Notes under the pieces: generated by a model | What the model was told of the DNA's origin: nothing | The model's input: only the letters and a program-made list of their open reading frames with translations | Database searches by the model: none | In this document: positions 25,838 to 34,835 of the stretch, one piece after another | How the letters are laid out: every line of letters begins with the position of its first letter | Numbering within the stretch: the stretch's first letter is position 1 | Source of the DNA: an uncultured Psychrobacter sp. | GTDB taxonomy: Bacteria; Pseudomonadota; Gammaproteobacteria; Pseudomonadales; Moraxellaceae | Length of the DNA: 64,000 nucleotides | Reading direction: 5' to 3' | Assembly: GCA_947501045.1 (NCBI GenBank) | Contig: CANMUI010000007.1 | Span: 62,001-126,000 of the forward strand | Made by a program: the position numbers and the translations under genes

Positions 25838-27253
25838 ATGAAATATATTAGTACCCGTGGCAAGACAGAACCGATGGATTTTAGCGATGTGCTATTAATG
25901 GGACTGGCTCCCGATGGCGGTTTGATGCTGCCTGAGTATTATCCAGAGGTGGATACAGCGGTTTTGGAAGAGTGGCGGGATCTGAGCTATCCACAATTAG
26001 CGTTGGCAATTATGCAGCGATTTGCCACCGATATTCCGCATAAAGATTTAAAAGATATTGTGGAGCGTACTTATACGACCGAAGTATTTGGTAATAAAGA
26101 GATTGTGCCCGTACGCAAGCTCGAAGACGATTTATACATTTTAGGGTTATCTAACGGTCCGACTTTAGCGTTTAAAGACGTGGCGATGCAGTTTTTGGGT
26201 AACGCCTTTGAGTATGTACTCAAGCGTCAAGATGCGCGTATTACCATTATTGGGGCGACTAGTGGTGATACCGGTAGTGCGGCCGAATATGCACTGCGTG
26301 GTAAAGAGAACATCGAAGTCTTTATGCTGTCCCCGTACGGCAAAATGAGCGAGTTTCAGCGCGCGCAAATGTATAGCTTGACCGATGACAATATTCATAA
26401 TATCGCTATCAAAGGCATGTTTGATGATTGCCAAGACATCGTCAAAGCGCTACAACAAGACGCTGAATTTAAAGCCAAATATAATCTAGGGACGGTTAAC
26501 TCCATCAATTGGGGTCGCATCCTAGCGCAGATTGTGTATTACTTTAAGGCTTACTTTGCGGTGACTGTCAGCAATGATGAGCAAGTCAGCTTTAGCGTAC
26601 CCTCAGGCAACTTTGGTAATGTTTGCGCCGGTCACATTGCACGTGAGATGGGGTTGCCTATTGGACGCTTAATCGTGGCTACTAACGAGAACGATGTGTT
26701 GAACGATTTCTTTAATAAGGGGGCTTATCAGCCGCGAGCAACCGATAAAACTTATGTAACATCTAGCCCTTCAATGGACATCTCCAAAGCCTCTAACTTT
26801 GAACGTTTTGTCTACTTGCTATTAGAAAAAGACAGTGCGCGCGTGCATGAGTTGTTTGAAGGGGTGAAGTCCGGTCAAGGTTTTGATTTATCCGATGTGA
26901 TGGAGACGGTGAGTTCACGTTATGGTTTTGCGGCGGGCAAGTCAACGCATAGCGACCGTTTGCAAACCATCAAAAGCTTGTATGAGCAGCATGGTGAGCT
27001 AGTGGATCCGCATACCGCCGATGGCATTAAAGTTGCCAAAGAATTACAGCAAAATGGCGAGGTGATTGTTTGTGCCGAAACTGCTTTGCCAGTTAAATTT
27101 GCCGAGACTATCAAAGAGGCTATTGGACCAGTAGATATTAACCGTCCGGCTCATACCGAAGGTTTGGAGGATTTAGAGCAGCATGTGACGGTGCTAGATA
27201 ACGATGCCGAGCTGGTCGCTGAAGAGATTCGACAACATGTGAAACCAAATTAG
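25838..27253 (+). CDS. thrC: Threonine synthase
   Basis: ThrC converts O-phosphohomoserine to threonine using PLP. The 471-residue protein starts MKYISTRGKTEPMDFSDVLL, the normal start of the long (proteobacterial) ThrC type. The PLP-lysine motif is PTLAFKDVAMQFLG near residue 110, followed by GATSGDTGSAAEYAL. AGGATAG precedes the ATG. hom and thrB are not adjacent. A terminator follows at 27334-27378. Confidence 0.97.
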   Translation: MKYISTRGKTEPMDFSDVLLMGLAPDGGLMLPEYYPEVDTAVLEEWRDLSYPQLALAIMQRFATDIPHKDLKDIVERTYTTEVFGNKEIVPVRKLEDDLYILGLSNGPTLAFKDVAMQFLGNAFEYVLKRQDARITIIGATSGDTGSAAEYALRGKENIEVFMLSPYGKMSEFQRAQMYSLTDDNIHNIAIKGMFDDCQDIVKALQQDAEFKAKYNLGTVNSINWGRILAQIVYYFKAYFAVTVSNDEQVSFSVPSGNFGNVCAGHIAREMGLPIGRLIVATNENDVLNDFFNKGAYQPRATDKTYVTSSPSMDISKASNFERFVYLLLEKDSARVHELFEGVKSGQGFDLSDVMETVSSRYGFAAGKSTHSDRLQTIKSLYEQHGELVDPHTADGIKVAKELQQNGEVIVCAETALPVKFAETIKEAIGPVDINRPAHTEGLEDLEQHVTVLDNDAELVAEEIRQHVKPN

Positions 27254-27265
27254 GAATATACCAAC

Positions 27266-27279
27266 GTTTCATGTGAAAC
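27266..27279. promoter_or_regulatory. parS-like ParB site downstream of thrC
   Basis: GTTTCATGTGAAAC starts 13 bp after the thrC stop. A half-site (CATGTGAAAC) also overlaps the last thrC codons. Confidence 0.7.
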
Positions 27280-27333
27280 TATATATTATTAAGTTTATTA
27301 TATTAATATAATTAATAAAAACTAGTTTATCTC

Positions 27334-27377
27334 AAGGCTGCTATTGACTAATACTTTAGTTGGTAGCAGCCTTTTTA
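27334..27377 (+). terminator. thrC terminator
   Basis: AAGGCTGCTA (27334-27343) pairs with TAGCAGCCTT (27364-27373), followed by T residues. Confidence 0.85.
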
Positions 27378-27558
27378 ATGTAAAATTTATGTAAATAAGT
27401 ATCTAAATTTATACTATTATGTATATAATTGTAAAAATAGCTATTCTAATAAATAATAAATCAATTAGACGTTTTTCTGGATTCAATCTTGCAGAGATAA
27501 ATTATAGAACGGTTACAAAACCTACTTGCGGTATATCTTAAAATTTGTGGACAAAACA

Positions 27559-28656
27559 ATGAAACTAAGCCTAAATGCTATGACAAAAGGGCTATTTATC
27601 ACAGCTCTTAGTAGTGTCATGTTGATAACAACTGCTTACGCTAATAATCCAGCACCAACTATCAAAGCGGATGCACCCAACCGTTATATTGTAGAAAAAG
27701 GCGATACTTTGTGGGATATCTCAGGGCGTTATCTGGATAGCCCATGGCGCTGGAAGGAGATTTGGGCGACCAATAAGCAAATTAAGAACCCCAATTTGAT
27801 TTATCCCAATGACGTTCTAATTCTATGTGTGATTCAAGGCAAAACCCTTGTTGGTGTCGACACTGGTGAAGGCTGTGCAGGCGTTGAGAAACAGTTGACT
27901 GGTAGTACAGTGGCCAGTGCGGTAACCGTTACCTCGATCGCTAATAGCATTCCACCGATTCCAATGTCCGCTATTCAGCACTGGTTAGATAAGACACTCA
28001 TCGTCAATCCAGAAGATTTCAACACTACTCCTTACGTTTTAGCATCCAAAAAGCGTAACCTAATTACCGCAAGTGGAGACAAGGTCTATACGAAAGGCGT
28101 GCCCCTTATCGTCGGTCAGCGTTACGGGGTCTACCGCGAAGGTGAGAAGTACGTTGAGCCTAGAACCCAAAAGGTGATCGGGCTTGAAGTGACGCAAGTA
28201 GCTACAGGCTTAGTCACTAGTGTCGAGACTAATGGCGTCAGTAGCCTACAGCTTCTTGATTCCTACGGTAAAGAAGTACGTGAAGGCGACCGAGTTTTTG
28301 TAGAGCTGGACGATTCAATCCCTCCTGTCTTTTACCCCAAGCCTGCAACTGTCAGCCGCGGCGGGATGATTGTCCGCGTCATGGATTCAATCAATTCAGC
28401 GGCGCGTGGTAGTGTGGTTGCGATTAATTTAGGCAGCATGCAAGGTGCCAAACCTGGCGACGTATTGACGGCCTATCAAAAAGGACCTTTGGTACGTGAC
28501 ACTATGGATAACGATATGCCAGTGCGTCTGCCCAGTGAGCCTGCTGGTATGGTAATGGTATTTAATACTTTTGACGATATCAGTTACGCTTATGTTTTAA
28601 GCTCAGAGCTGCCTTTGAGCATTGGCGATCAGCTATTACCGCCGCCTTATCTATAA
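27559..28656 (+). CDS. LysM peptidoglycan-binding domain protein
   Basis: This 365-residue exported protein has a signal peptide (MKLSLNAMTKGLFI to TTAYA, cleaved before NNPAP). It then has one LysM domain (YIVEKGDTLWDISGRYLDS, residues about 44-95). The rest is a conserved-looking beta-rich region without a recognised catalytic motif. The gene lies upstream of dprA and tsaC, the arrangement seen in Pseudomonas and other gammaproteobacteria. A TTG at 27526 is in frame but would add residues before the signal peptide, so the ATG at 27559 is preferred. A cell-wall-associated role is inferred. Confidence 0.9.
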   Translation: MKLSLNAMTKGLFITALSSVMLITTAYANNPAPTIKADAPNRYIVEKGDTLWDISGRYLDSPWRWKEIWATNKQIKNPNLIYPNDVLILCVIQGKTLVGVDTGEGCAGVEKQLTGSTVASAVTVTSIANSIPPIPMSAIQHWLDKTLIVNPEDFNTTPYVLASKKRNLITASGDKVYTKGVPLIVGQRYGVYREGEKYVEPRTQKVIGLEVTQVATGLVTSVETNGVSSLQLLDSYGKEVREGDRVFVELDDSIPPVFYPKPATVSRGGMIVRVMDSINSAARGSVVAINLGSMQGAKPGDVLTAYQKGPLVRDTMDNDMPVRLPSEPAGMVMVFNTFDDISYAYVLSSELPLSIGDQLLPPPYL

Positions 28657-28728
28657 TGGTTTGTGCTTTATTGTATAAAGATTATCTATAAATTAGCCAA
28701 AAAAGTCCGCTAGAGAAGTGAAGCAATT

Positions 28729-29979
28729 ATGACGGAATCTACAATGTCTTTATCACCAGAACAGCGTGCGGTTTTAGCACTATGGTATGAGGTAAATGCA
28801 TCGTTATCCGCCTACTATAAACTTATAGGCTTTTTTGATAGTGCTCAGTTGGCATGGCAAGCCAAAGTGGAGACATGGCGGCAGTTAGGTATCCATCGTA
28901 CCCATCTCAAACGGCACGAACAGCCAGAGCAAACAACAGCCAGTATCGATAACATCGAGCAAGCGCTAACCCAAGGCAGTTATAGCTTGCTGTTTGCCAA
29001 TCAACCGGATTATCCTACGCAGCTATTACAGATCTACGATCCGCCGCCCGTTTTGTTTTATCGTGGCGATAGCGCGCGCCTGCATCAGGCGCAAATCGCT
29101 ATGGTCGGTAGCCGCAAACCAACAGCGCACGCGCAAAAAACTACTTTTGATATGGCGCAGTATTTAGCACAGGCAGGTTATATTATTACTAGTGGTTTAG
29201 CGATGGGCGTTGATAAGCGCGCACATTTAGGCGCTTTGGCTCAGGCAGATCTTGAAAGCCAAGGTCGCACCGTTGGCGTCATGGGGACGGGTATTGATAT
29301 TCGTTACCCTAATCATCACGATAAATTATTTGAGCAGATTGTTGATCAAGGCGGCTGTATTATCAGTGAGCTTCTACCGCATACTCAGCCGCACAAACAT
29401 ACCTTTCCGCGCCGTAATCGCTTGGTAGCGGGTCTTAGTTTGGCGACGATCGTCACAGAAGCAACTGTTCAGAGTGGCTCACTGATCACCGCGCGTCTGA
29501 CCTCTGAGCAGGGCAAACAAGTCTTCGCTATTCCCAGCCATATTGATAACAGTAATGCTGAAGGTTGTCACCACTTAATACGTGAAGGGGCTACACTTAT
29601 CTATCACCCTCAACAAGTGATAGAGGATGTTGATAATCAGTTGAGTTGGAACAATAGAAGCCATCCGGGAACAAACGTATCAACATCTAAGTCTAGTACT
29701 AATCAGCCCTTGTCTTTCAATGACTCACCTTCTAATACATTGCTTTCCAACACGTCAACTTCTAGTATATTACCTTCTAATATCAAATCTCCTCGTAGCG
29801 CAGTGATCGTACCTAAACATCTAAACGTCGTTTATGAGCAGCTTGATTGGCATGGTCAAGATTTGGATGCTTTGCTGCTCAGTACCAAACTAGCTACGCC
29901 TGAGCTGATTAGTCAATTGATGGAGCTTGAACTATTGGGCGCTATAAATGAGCAAGGCGGACGCTATTTGCGCGTTTAG
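28729..29979 (+). CDS. dprA: DNA-processing protein DprA
   Basis: DprA loads RecA on incoming single-stranded DNA during transformation. The Rossmann-like core shows MVGSRKPTAHAQKTTF, GLAMGVDKRAHLGAL, VMGTGIDIRYPNHH and FPRRNRLVAGLS. A C-terminal DprA winged helix (about 355-416) ends in GGRYLRV. An N-terminal helical region precedes the core. A serine/asparagine-rich linker (about 305-350) separates core and winged helix and makes the 416-residue protein longer than usual. Together with comM it suggests a potentially transformable organism. Confidence 0.95.
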   Translation: MTESTMSLSPEQRAVLALWYEVNASLSAYYKLIGFFDSAQLAWQAKVETWRQLGIHRTHLKRHEQPEQTTASIDNIEQALTQGSYSLLFANQPDYPTQLLQIYDPPPVLFYRGDSARLHQAQIAMVGSRKPTAHAQKTTFDMAQYLAQAGYIITSGLAMGVDKRAHLGALAQADLESQGRTVGVMGTGIDIRYPNHHDKLFEQIVDQGGCIISELLPHTQPHKHTFPRRNRLVAGLSLATIVTEATVQSGSLITARLTSEQGKQVFAIPSHIDNSNAEGCHHLIREGATLIYHPQQVIEDVDNQLSWNNRSHPGTNVSTSKSSTNQPLSFNDSPSNTLLSNTSTSSILPSNIKSPRSAVIVPKHLNVVYEQLDWHGQDLDALLLSTKLATPELISQLMELELLGAINEQGGRYLRV

Positions 29980-30112
29980 TAGCTATATTTTAAACTTGCT
30001 ATTCTTTTTAAACCTATGCAAACTAACTTATAACTCGTTCCTGTATAATAAATATTATTAATGGCTATTCTCTTTTAGCCTCTCAAGTTTATTATCCCAA
30101 AGCTCTTACCTT

Positions 30113-30748
30113 ATGTCCCAATCAAAATCTTTCATTACTGATTCTATCATTCAAGCCGCTGACTGGCTGCAACAAGGACAGCTGCTCGCTTACCCGACTG
30201 AAAGCGTATGGGGTATTGGTTGTGACGCTTACGATAAAAAAGCTGTTCAGCATGTTCTCGAAATTAAACAGCGTCCGCAAGCTAAAGGGATGATCGTAGT
30301 CACTGATAGTGTGGATCGTATTACACCGCTACTAAAAAGCTTAAATCTCCAGCAGCGCCAGACAGTATTGAAAAGTTGGCATCATTTAGCTAATACACCT
30401 GTACGGCAAGCCTATACTTGGGTGTTGCCGCTAAATAAAGCACTTGCAGCCCCTATTCCTGAATGGGTGACGGGCGCGCATGCTAGTATTGCTGTACGCG
30501 TCATTGCGCATCCGCTTATTCAACAGCTATGCGCGCAGATGGTCTCACCAAATAACCCTTACGGCTTTATCGTTTCGACCAGCTGCAACCCTTCAGGTCT
30601 GCCGCCTGCAAAATCATTAATCGAGGCACAAGCATATTTCGCAGCCAGTGAGTTTGTTGAGCAAGTAGGCTACCTGCAAGGAGAGACCCTAGGTTATCAG
30701 CTACCAAGCCAAATACGTGACGCCCTGACAGGACAAATTATTCGTTAG
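30113..30748 (+). CDS. tsaC: L-threonylcarbamoyladenylate synthase TsaC (YrdC/Sua5 family)
   Basis: TsaC makes threonylcarbamoyl-AMP from threonine, bicarbonate and ATP for the t6A37 modification of tRNA. The 211-residue protein has the domain signature LAYPTESVWGIGCDAYDK and, later, FIVSTSCNPSGLPPAKS. The length fits the short TsaC/YrdC type rather than the two-domain Sua5. It follows dprA at 133 bp in the standard order. Confidence 0.93.
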   Translation: MSQSKSFITDSIIQAADWLQQGQLLAYPTESVWGIGCDAYDKKAVQHVLEIKQRPQAKGMIVVTDSVDRITPLLKSLNLQQRQTVLKSWHHLANTPVRQAYTWVLPLNKALAAPIPEWVTGAHASIAVRVIAHPLIQQLCAQMVSPNNPYGFIVSTSCNPSGLPPAKSLIEAQAYFAASEFVEQVGYLQGETLGYQLPSQIRDALTGQIIR

Positions 30749-30950
30749 AATCAAAGAACGGATCGAATAGTTGGTACAATGTTATTTCAATTTAATAAAG
30801 TATTTTCTCATTTCACTATTGACAGAAATAAAAGAATACCGCACTATGACTTAACAGAAGTGTAATTTAATAATTAGCTATGTCAGTAAGCAACGGTTTT
30901 GTTAGAGTAGCTAAAATTTACAAACGGAAAAGAGCGGGCGTATATCAATT

Positions 30951-31469
30951 ATGAAATTAAATCCTGTGACCGAAAAGTTTATTCTACATTGGGGCGAGAT
31001 GGGCTCTAAATGGGGGGTCAATCGTACCATGTCACAGATTCATGCTTTGCTATATATCATTGGTAAGCCACTAAATGCCGAAGAGATTACAGAGACTTTA
31101 GGCGTGGCGCGCTCTAACGTCTCAAACAGTATTAAAGAACTACAAAACTGGGGTCTGGTGCAAAAAGTATCTATATTAGGCGATCGCCGTGATCACTTTA
31201 CCACCAACACTGATGTATGGGAGCTGGCACGTATTATTGTCGTTGAACGTCAAAAGCGTGAGCTTGACCCAACCGTGCAGTTCTTACAAGAGCTGATGGA
31301 CAGTCCTGAATTTGAGCATGAGAATAGTGAGGTAAAAGCGCGTATTCGCGAAACCCAAGAGTTTGTCGATACGGTAACGACGTGGTCATCTGAGATGCTA
31401 AAATTACCAACCAGCGCCCTTAAAAAAGTACTTAAACTCGGTGCTAGTATTAAAAAGGTGCTGCGTTAG
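30951..31469 (+). CDS. GbsR/MarR family transcriptional regulator
   Basis: This 172-residue winged-helix protein begins KFILHWGEMGSKWGVNRTMSQIHALLYI, typical of the GbsR subgroup of MarR regulators. The recognition region is TETLGVARSNVSNSIKELQNWGLV, with a wing at GDRRDHF. GbsR proteins repress glycine-betaine synthesis genes in Bacillus, but related regulators in gammaproteobacteria have other targets. No target gene is obvious next to it. The C-terminal helix (residues 110-172) is basic. Confidence 0.85.
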   Translation: MKLNPVTEKFILHWGEMGSKWGVNRTMSQIHALLYIIGKPLNAEEITETLGVARSNVSNSIKELQNWGLVQKVSILGDRRDHFTTNTDVWELARIIVVERQKRELDPTVQFLQELMDSPEFEHENSEVKARIRETQEFVDTVTTWSSEMLKLPTSALKKVLKLGASIKKVLR

Positions 31470-31644
31470 CCATAAATGCATTGTTTTAGAGTAAAAATTT
31501 AGCTGCATATTTCTGTTTTGACAGAAATTATTGTAAAGATATCTAGTTTATTAGTATGGTCTTATTGACGGTATAAGTTACTTAGTATTTTGGGTAATGG
31601 CTATTGCAGGTAGTAGAAAAGTAAATATAAAAGGAAGAAGTAAA

Positions 31645-31911
31645 ATGAAAATCGACAACTTAGATAGATAAACGACATTTTTAATTGGATTTTTGGTATC
31701 GGCACTTTATAGCGTTGCTATCATTATTTATTTGGGCATCAACTCACCAATAGAGCTTGGAGTGATGCTAACAGTTATAGTCCTAGTAAGATTATTTGGT
31801 GGGATCAACGCTATTATTATATGTCCTATAGCCTTACCAAAATCCTGCAAAACCAGTTTTGACAAGCTGCCCAAAAAAGAACACGATATTTATAAAGAGT
31901 TACATTTATAA
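31645..31911 (+). pseudogene. Small membrane-protein gene interrupted by an in-frame TAA
   Basis: A strong ribosome-binding site (AAGGAAGAAG) precedes the ATG at 31645. The reading frame is MKIDNLDR, then TAA (31669-31671), then 79 open in-frame codons with two hydrophobic segments (IGFLVSALYSVAIIIYLGI and ELGVMLTVIVLVRLFGGI) and a charged C-terminus. A single C-to-T change (CAA to TAA) would explain the stop. The only in-frame restart nearby is a TTG at 31693 with no Shine-Dalgarno. I do not recognise the family. A short functional peptide, late start or sequencing error are alternatives. Confidence 0.6.
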
Positions 31912-31958
31912 AAAGCTACGTTCGCGTAGACCGTAATAAATAACACAAGGATAGCAAT

Positions 31959-32939
31959 ATGAATATATTAATCAGCGGCGGTTCAGGGTTTTTAGGTAGT
32001 GCATTAACTAATGAGCTGCTAAAGCGTTATAAGAGTAACGATCAGGAGATACAGATTACGTGGCTGACCCGAGATAGCAGCCAGCAGCACCCTAATAATG
32101 TCAACATGATGACTTATGAGGAGCTTGCTACATCGAATGACAGTTTTGATGTCATTGTGAATTTAGCAGGGGCGGGGATCGCTGATTCGCGCTGGAGCGA
32201 TGAGCGTAAACAAACCCTGCTTGCCAGCCGTATCAAGCCCACAGAGTCTCTACTAGATTTTATTGCTCGTACCAATGACAAACCTAAGCTTATGTTAAGC
32301 GGCTCAGCTATCGGTTGGTACGGTACCCAAGGGGATAAACCACTCACTGAGAGTAGTGATTATGAGACCGATTTTTCGCATAAGTTATGTGAAGAGTGGG
32401 AGCATCTGGCGCTAAAAGCGACCGACTACGAGGTACCTGTTGCTATCGTACGTACAGGCGTAGTCATCCACCCTGAAGGCGGTATGATCGGTAAGCTGTT
32501 GATGCCTTTTAAAATGGGTGTGGGTGGCCAGTTGGGCGACGGCAAACAAATTATGAGCTGGATCAGCCGTGAAGATTGGGTAGGGGCCGCGATATTTATT
32601 ATTGAACAGCATTTAGCAAGAGCAGCTAATACTCAGTTAGAAAGTCAAGCGGCAGCTGACAACAATACTTTGCAGACCGCAAACGATACGCCAGCAATTG
32701 TTTATAACTTGACCGCCCCCAATCCGGTGACCAATCATACCTTTACTAAGGAGCTTGGTGCATGGCTTAATCGACCAACCTTCTTTACTTTGCCAAGCCC
32801 TTTATTGAAGCTTATGTTTGGAGAGATGTCGACCTTGCTTATTGATGGGCAAAAGGTGCTACCGCAAGCGTTGCTGGATGCTGGTTATGAATTTAAGCAG
32901 CCGACACTTAAGCAAGCGTTAGAAAATCAGAAATCATAG
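31959..32939 (+). CDS. TIGR01777-family NAD(P)-dependent epimerase
   Basis: This 326-residue extended SDR protein (YfcH/SDR39U1-like) has the nucleotide-binding ILISGGSGFLGSAL at its N-terminus. The family landmarks SGSAIGWYGTQGD and IMSWISREDWVGA are present. The C-terminal DUF1731 part ends PTLKQALENQ. An N/T/A-rich insertion lies near residue 230. The substrate of the family is not established. The gene is followed by a parS-like site and the DCC-family gene. Confidence 0.92.
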   Translation: MNILISGGSGFLGSALTNELLKRYKSNDQEIQITWLTRDSSQQHPNNVNMMTYEELATSNDSFDVIVNLAGAGIADSRWSDERKQTLLASRIKPTESLLDFIARTNDKPKLMLSGSAIGWYGTQGDKPLTESSDYETDFSHKLCEEWEHLALKATDYEVPVAIVRTGVVIHPEGGMIGKLLMPFKMGVGGQLGDGKQIMSWISREDWVGAAIFIIEQHLARAANTQLESQAAADNNTLQTANDTPAIVYNLTAPNPVTNHTFTKELGAWLNRPTFFTLPSPLLKLMFGEMSTLLIDGQKVLPQALLDAGYEFKQPTLKQALENQKS

Positions 32940-32954
32940 ATATCTAGAAAAATT

Positions 32955-32968
32955 GTTTCATGTGAAAC
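32955..32968. promoter_or_regulatory. parS-like ParB site, rightmost copy
   Basis: GTTTCATGTGAAAC with outer T/A lies between the epimerase and DCC genes. I found no further full site from here to 64 kb. Confidence 0.7.
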
Positions 32969-33004
32969 AGTGTTTCTTATCTTCGAATAGCTTAGGAGGC
33001 ATAC

Positions 33005-33478
33005 ATGATTATACAAAGCCAAACTGGTAATCGGCTTCAAGATCATTTGGATCAACAAAGTGCGTCAATCACCATGTACTACGACGATACTTGCGTACTA
33101 TGTAGTACTGAGGCGTACAATATGCACGAGCGTAATCCAACAGGTATCAAGTTGGTACCGGTAGACGAGGGGATGAACGCTCTGAAAGCTGCAGGGTTTA
33201 GCCGCACTGATGCCATGACGTATTTATGTGTGCAAGATAGCAACGACAATTGGTACACGCATATGGATGCTATTCGATTGCTGTATAAAACGGGCGGTCT
33301 AAGATGGGCGCCGCTACTGTATTTGCCAGTTATTAAACAGCTTGGCGACTTTGCTTACCCTTATGTTGCGCGCAATCGCTATCGAATCCCAAACTGGACG
33401 ACCAAACTGATCTATGGCAAATCGCTTGCAAAAGCTTGTGAGAACGGCATTTGTAAAGTGGCGCCAGATAAGCGCTAA
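33005..33478 (+). CDS. DCC-family thiol-disulfide oxidoreductase-like protein (DUF393)
   Basis: The 157-residue protein has the DUF393 hallmark MYYDDTCVLCSTEAY near residue 23, in which D-x-x-C-x-x-C gives the family its name. The rest fits the family, including AIRLLYKTGGLRWAP. A redox role is assumed from the CxxC motif but is not demonstrated for most members. AGGAGG precedes the ATG at 33005. Confidence 0.9.
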   Translation: MIIQSQTGNRLQDHLDQQSASITMYYDDTCVLCSTEAYNMHERNPTGIKLVPVDEGMNALKAAGFSRTDAMTYLCVQDSNDNWYTHMDAIRLLYKTGGLRWAPLLYLPVIKQLGDFAYPYVARNRYRIPNWTTKLIYGKSLAKACENGICKVAPDKR

Positions 33479-33575
33479 AAGAGCTTAGTGTATGAAATTT
33501 CAATGAAAACTAAGTATGAGTATTCAAGGTGTAAGAATGATGGCGTAAGATGGTGACCTTTTAAGCTGACTAAAT

Positions 33576-34664
33576 ATGGTTATGTGGTTCTTTATTGTTT
33601 TTACGCAAATGCTAGTACTCATAACTAGTACTATTTTATGGTGGCTGATCAAACCTAAACGTTCGAGCAGCAAAACGGCGCTAGTATTGGTAGTCTTTAT
33701 TATTAACAATGCAGTACTGGTTTACGGACTAACTGAGTTTTGGCGTGATCGCTTTCACCTCTATTTGGTCATCGGTATCTTGCAAGGGTTTATGATATAC
33801 GCATCATTAATCACGGTTTTGCTTGCTTTTATATACTACCGATTGTTCAAGCGGACTCATCGCCCTAAGCTTATACGCGCTATTGGCGTGGTCATCTATA
33901 TCGGTATCGTAAGTCTAGCGGTTTTTAATGCTTATTCGCCTGTAGTCCATCACTTAACGGTTACCACCACCAAACCGCTTGATAAACCTATGAACATTGC
34001 TTTGGTATCCGATACGCATTTGGGCAAATGGTTTGGTAATCGGCAACTTGATAAACTGGTCGATCTTATCGATGCGCAAAACCCAGATACGGTGGTTATA
34101 GCAGGTGATGTGATGAATGACACCACTGTTTATTATGATAAATATAATATGCACGAGCACTTATCAAAGCTAAGCGCGCCTTTGGGAGTCTATGCTGTTT
34201 TGGGTAATCATGACTTTTTAGGCTACGAAGAGGCTATCGCTAAAGCGGTAAAAGAGGCGGGGATAACGGTGCTTGATAATGAAAGTGTGTTGCTAAACGA
34301 TGCTGTGTGGCTCGTTGGCCGCTCCGATGAAAACGATCCTAATCGTCTGCCAGCTACGCAGTTGTTAGATGATGTTGATACAAATAAGCCCGTGGTTTTT
34401 TTGGAGCACCGGCCGCTCTCTTTTGAAGAGATAAGTGAACTACCTGTAGATCTACATCTAGCCGGTCATACCCACGGCGGGCAGATATTTCCATTAACGA
34501 TTGTAATGAAATGGTTTAGAGTACTAGGTTATGGACCAAGAAGTATAGAAGATACTCAGTTTTTAGTGACCTCAGGCTATGGGTTTGGTCCGGTTCCGTT
34601 TCGGTTAGGTACTCGCTCTGAGATTTGGATGATTACCTTACAACCTGCTACCTCTAGAGACTAG
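33576..34664 (+). CDS. Membrane-anchored metallophosphoesterase (YkuE-like), paralogue 1
   Basis: The 362-residue protein has about four N-terminal transmembrane helices (residues 1-125). A calcineurin-like phosphoesterase domain follows with the full metal set: SDTHLGKWFGN, AGDVMND, GNHDFLGYE and GHTHGGQIFP. The catalytic domain probably faces outward, but the topology is inferred. A paralogue with the same layout lies at 35233-36402, and the two share motif order and the C-terminal GTRSEIWMITL/GSRSEIWLITI. Related proteins hydrolyse phosphodiesters or UDP-sugar lipids; no substrate can be assigned. Confidence 0.88.
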   Translation: MVMWFFIVFTQMLVLITSTILWWLIKPKRSSSKTALVLVVFIINNAVLVYGLTEFWRDRFHLYLVIGILQGFMIYASLITVLLAFIYYRLFKRTHRPKLIRAIGVVIYIGIVSLAVFNAYSPVVHHLTVTTTKPLDKPMNIALVSDTHLGKWFGNRQLDKLVDLIDAQNPDTVVIAGDVMNDTTVYYDKYNMHEHLSKLSAPLGVYAVLGNHDFLGYEEAIAKAVKEAGITVLDNESVLLNDAVWLVGRSDENDPNRLPATQLLDDVDTNKPVVFLEHRPLSFEEISELPVDLHLAGHTHGGQIFPLTIVMKWFRVLGYGPRSIEDTQFLVTSGYGFGPVPFRLGTRSEIWMITLQPATSRD

Positions 34665-34695
34665 GATTGGGCTTATATTTAGGGTTGGTGGCCCA

Positions 34696-34726
34696 AAAAA
34701 AGCCAACTGTAGCAGTGGCTTTTTGA
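34696..34726 (+). terminator. Terminator after metallophosphoesterase 1
   Basis: AAAAAGCCA (34696-34704) pairs with TGGCTTTTT (34716-34724) around a 10-base loop. It can serve both converging transcripts. Confidence 0.8.
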
Positions 34727-34835
34727 GTATTTAAAAACCTTTTATAAAAACGGTTCAACATATTCTAATATAGTGCTAAAAAAACACATTATGACAGCCT
34801 TTAAACTTAAAGGTCTCTATCAAGCGTCTGTAAAA

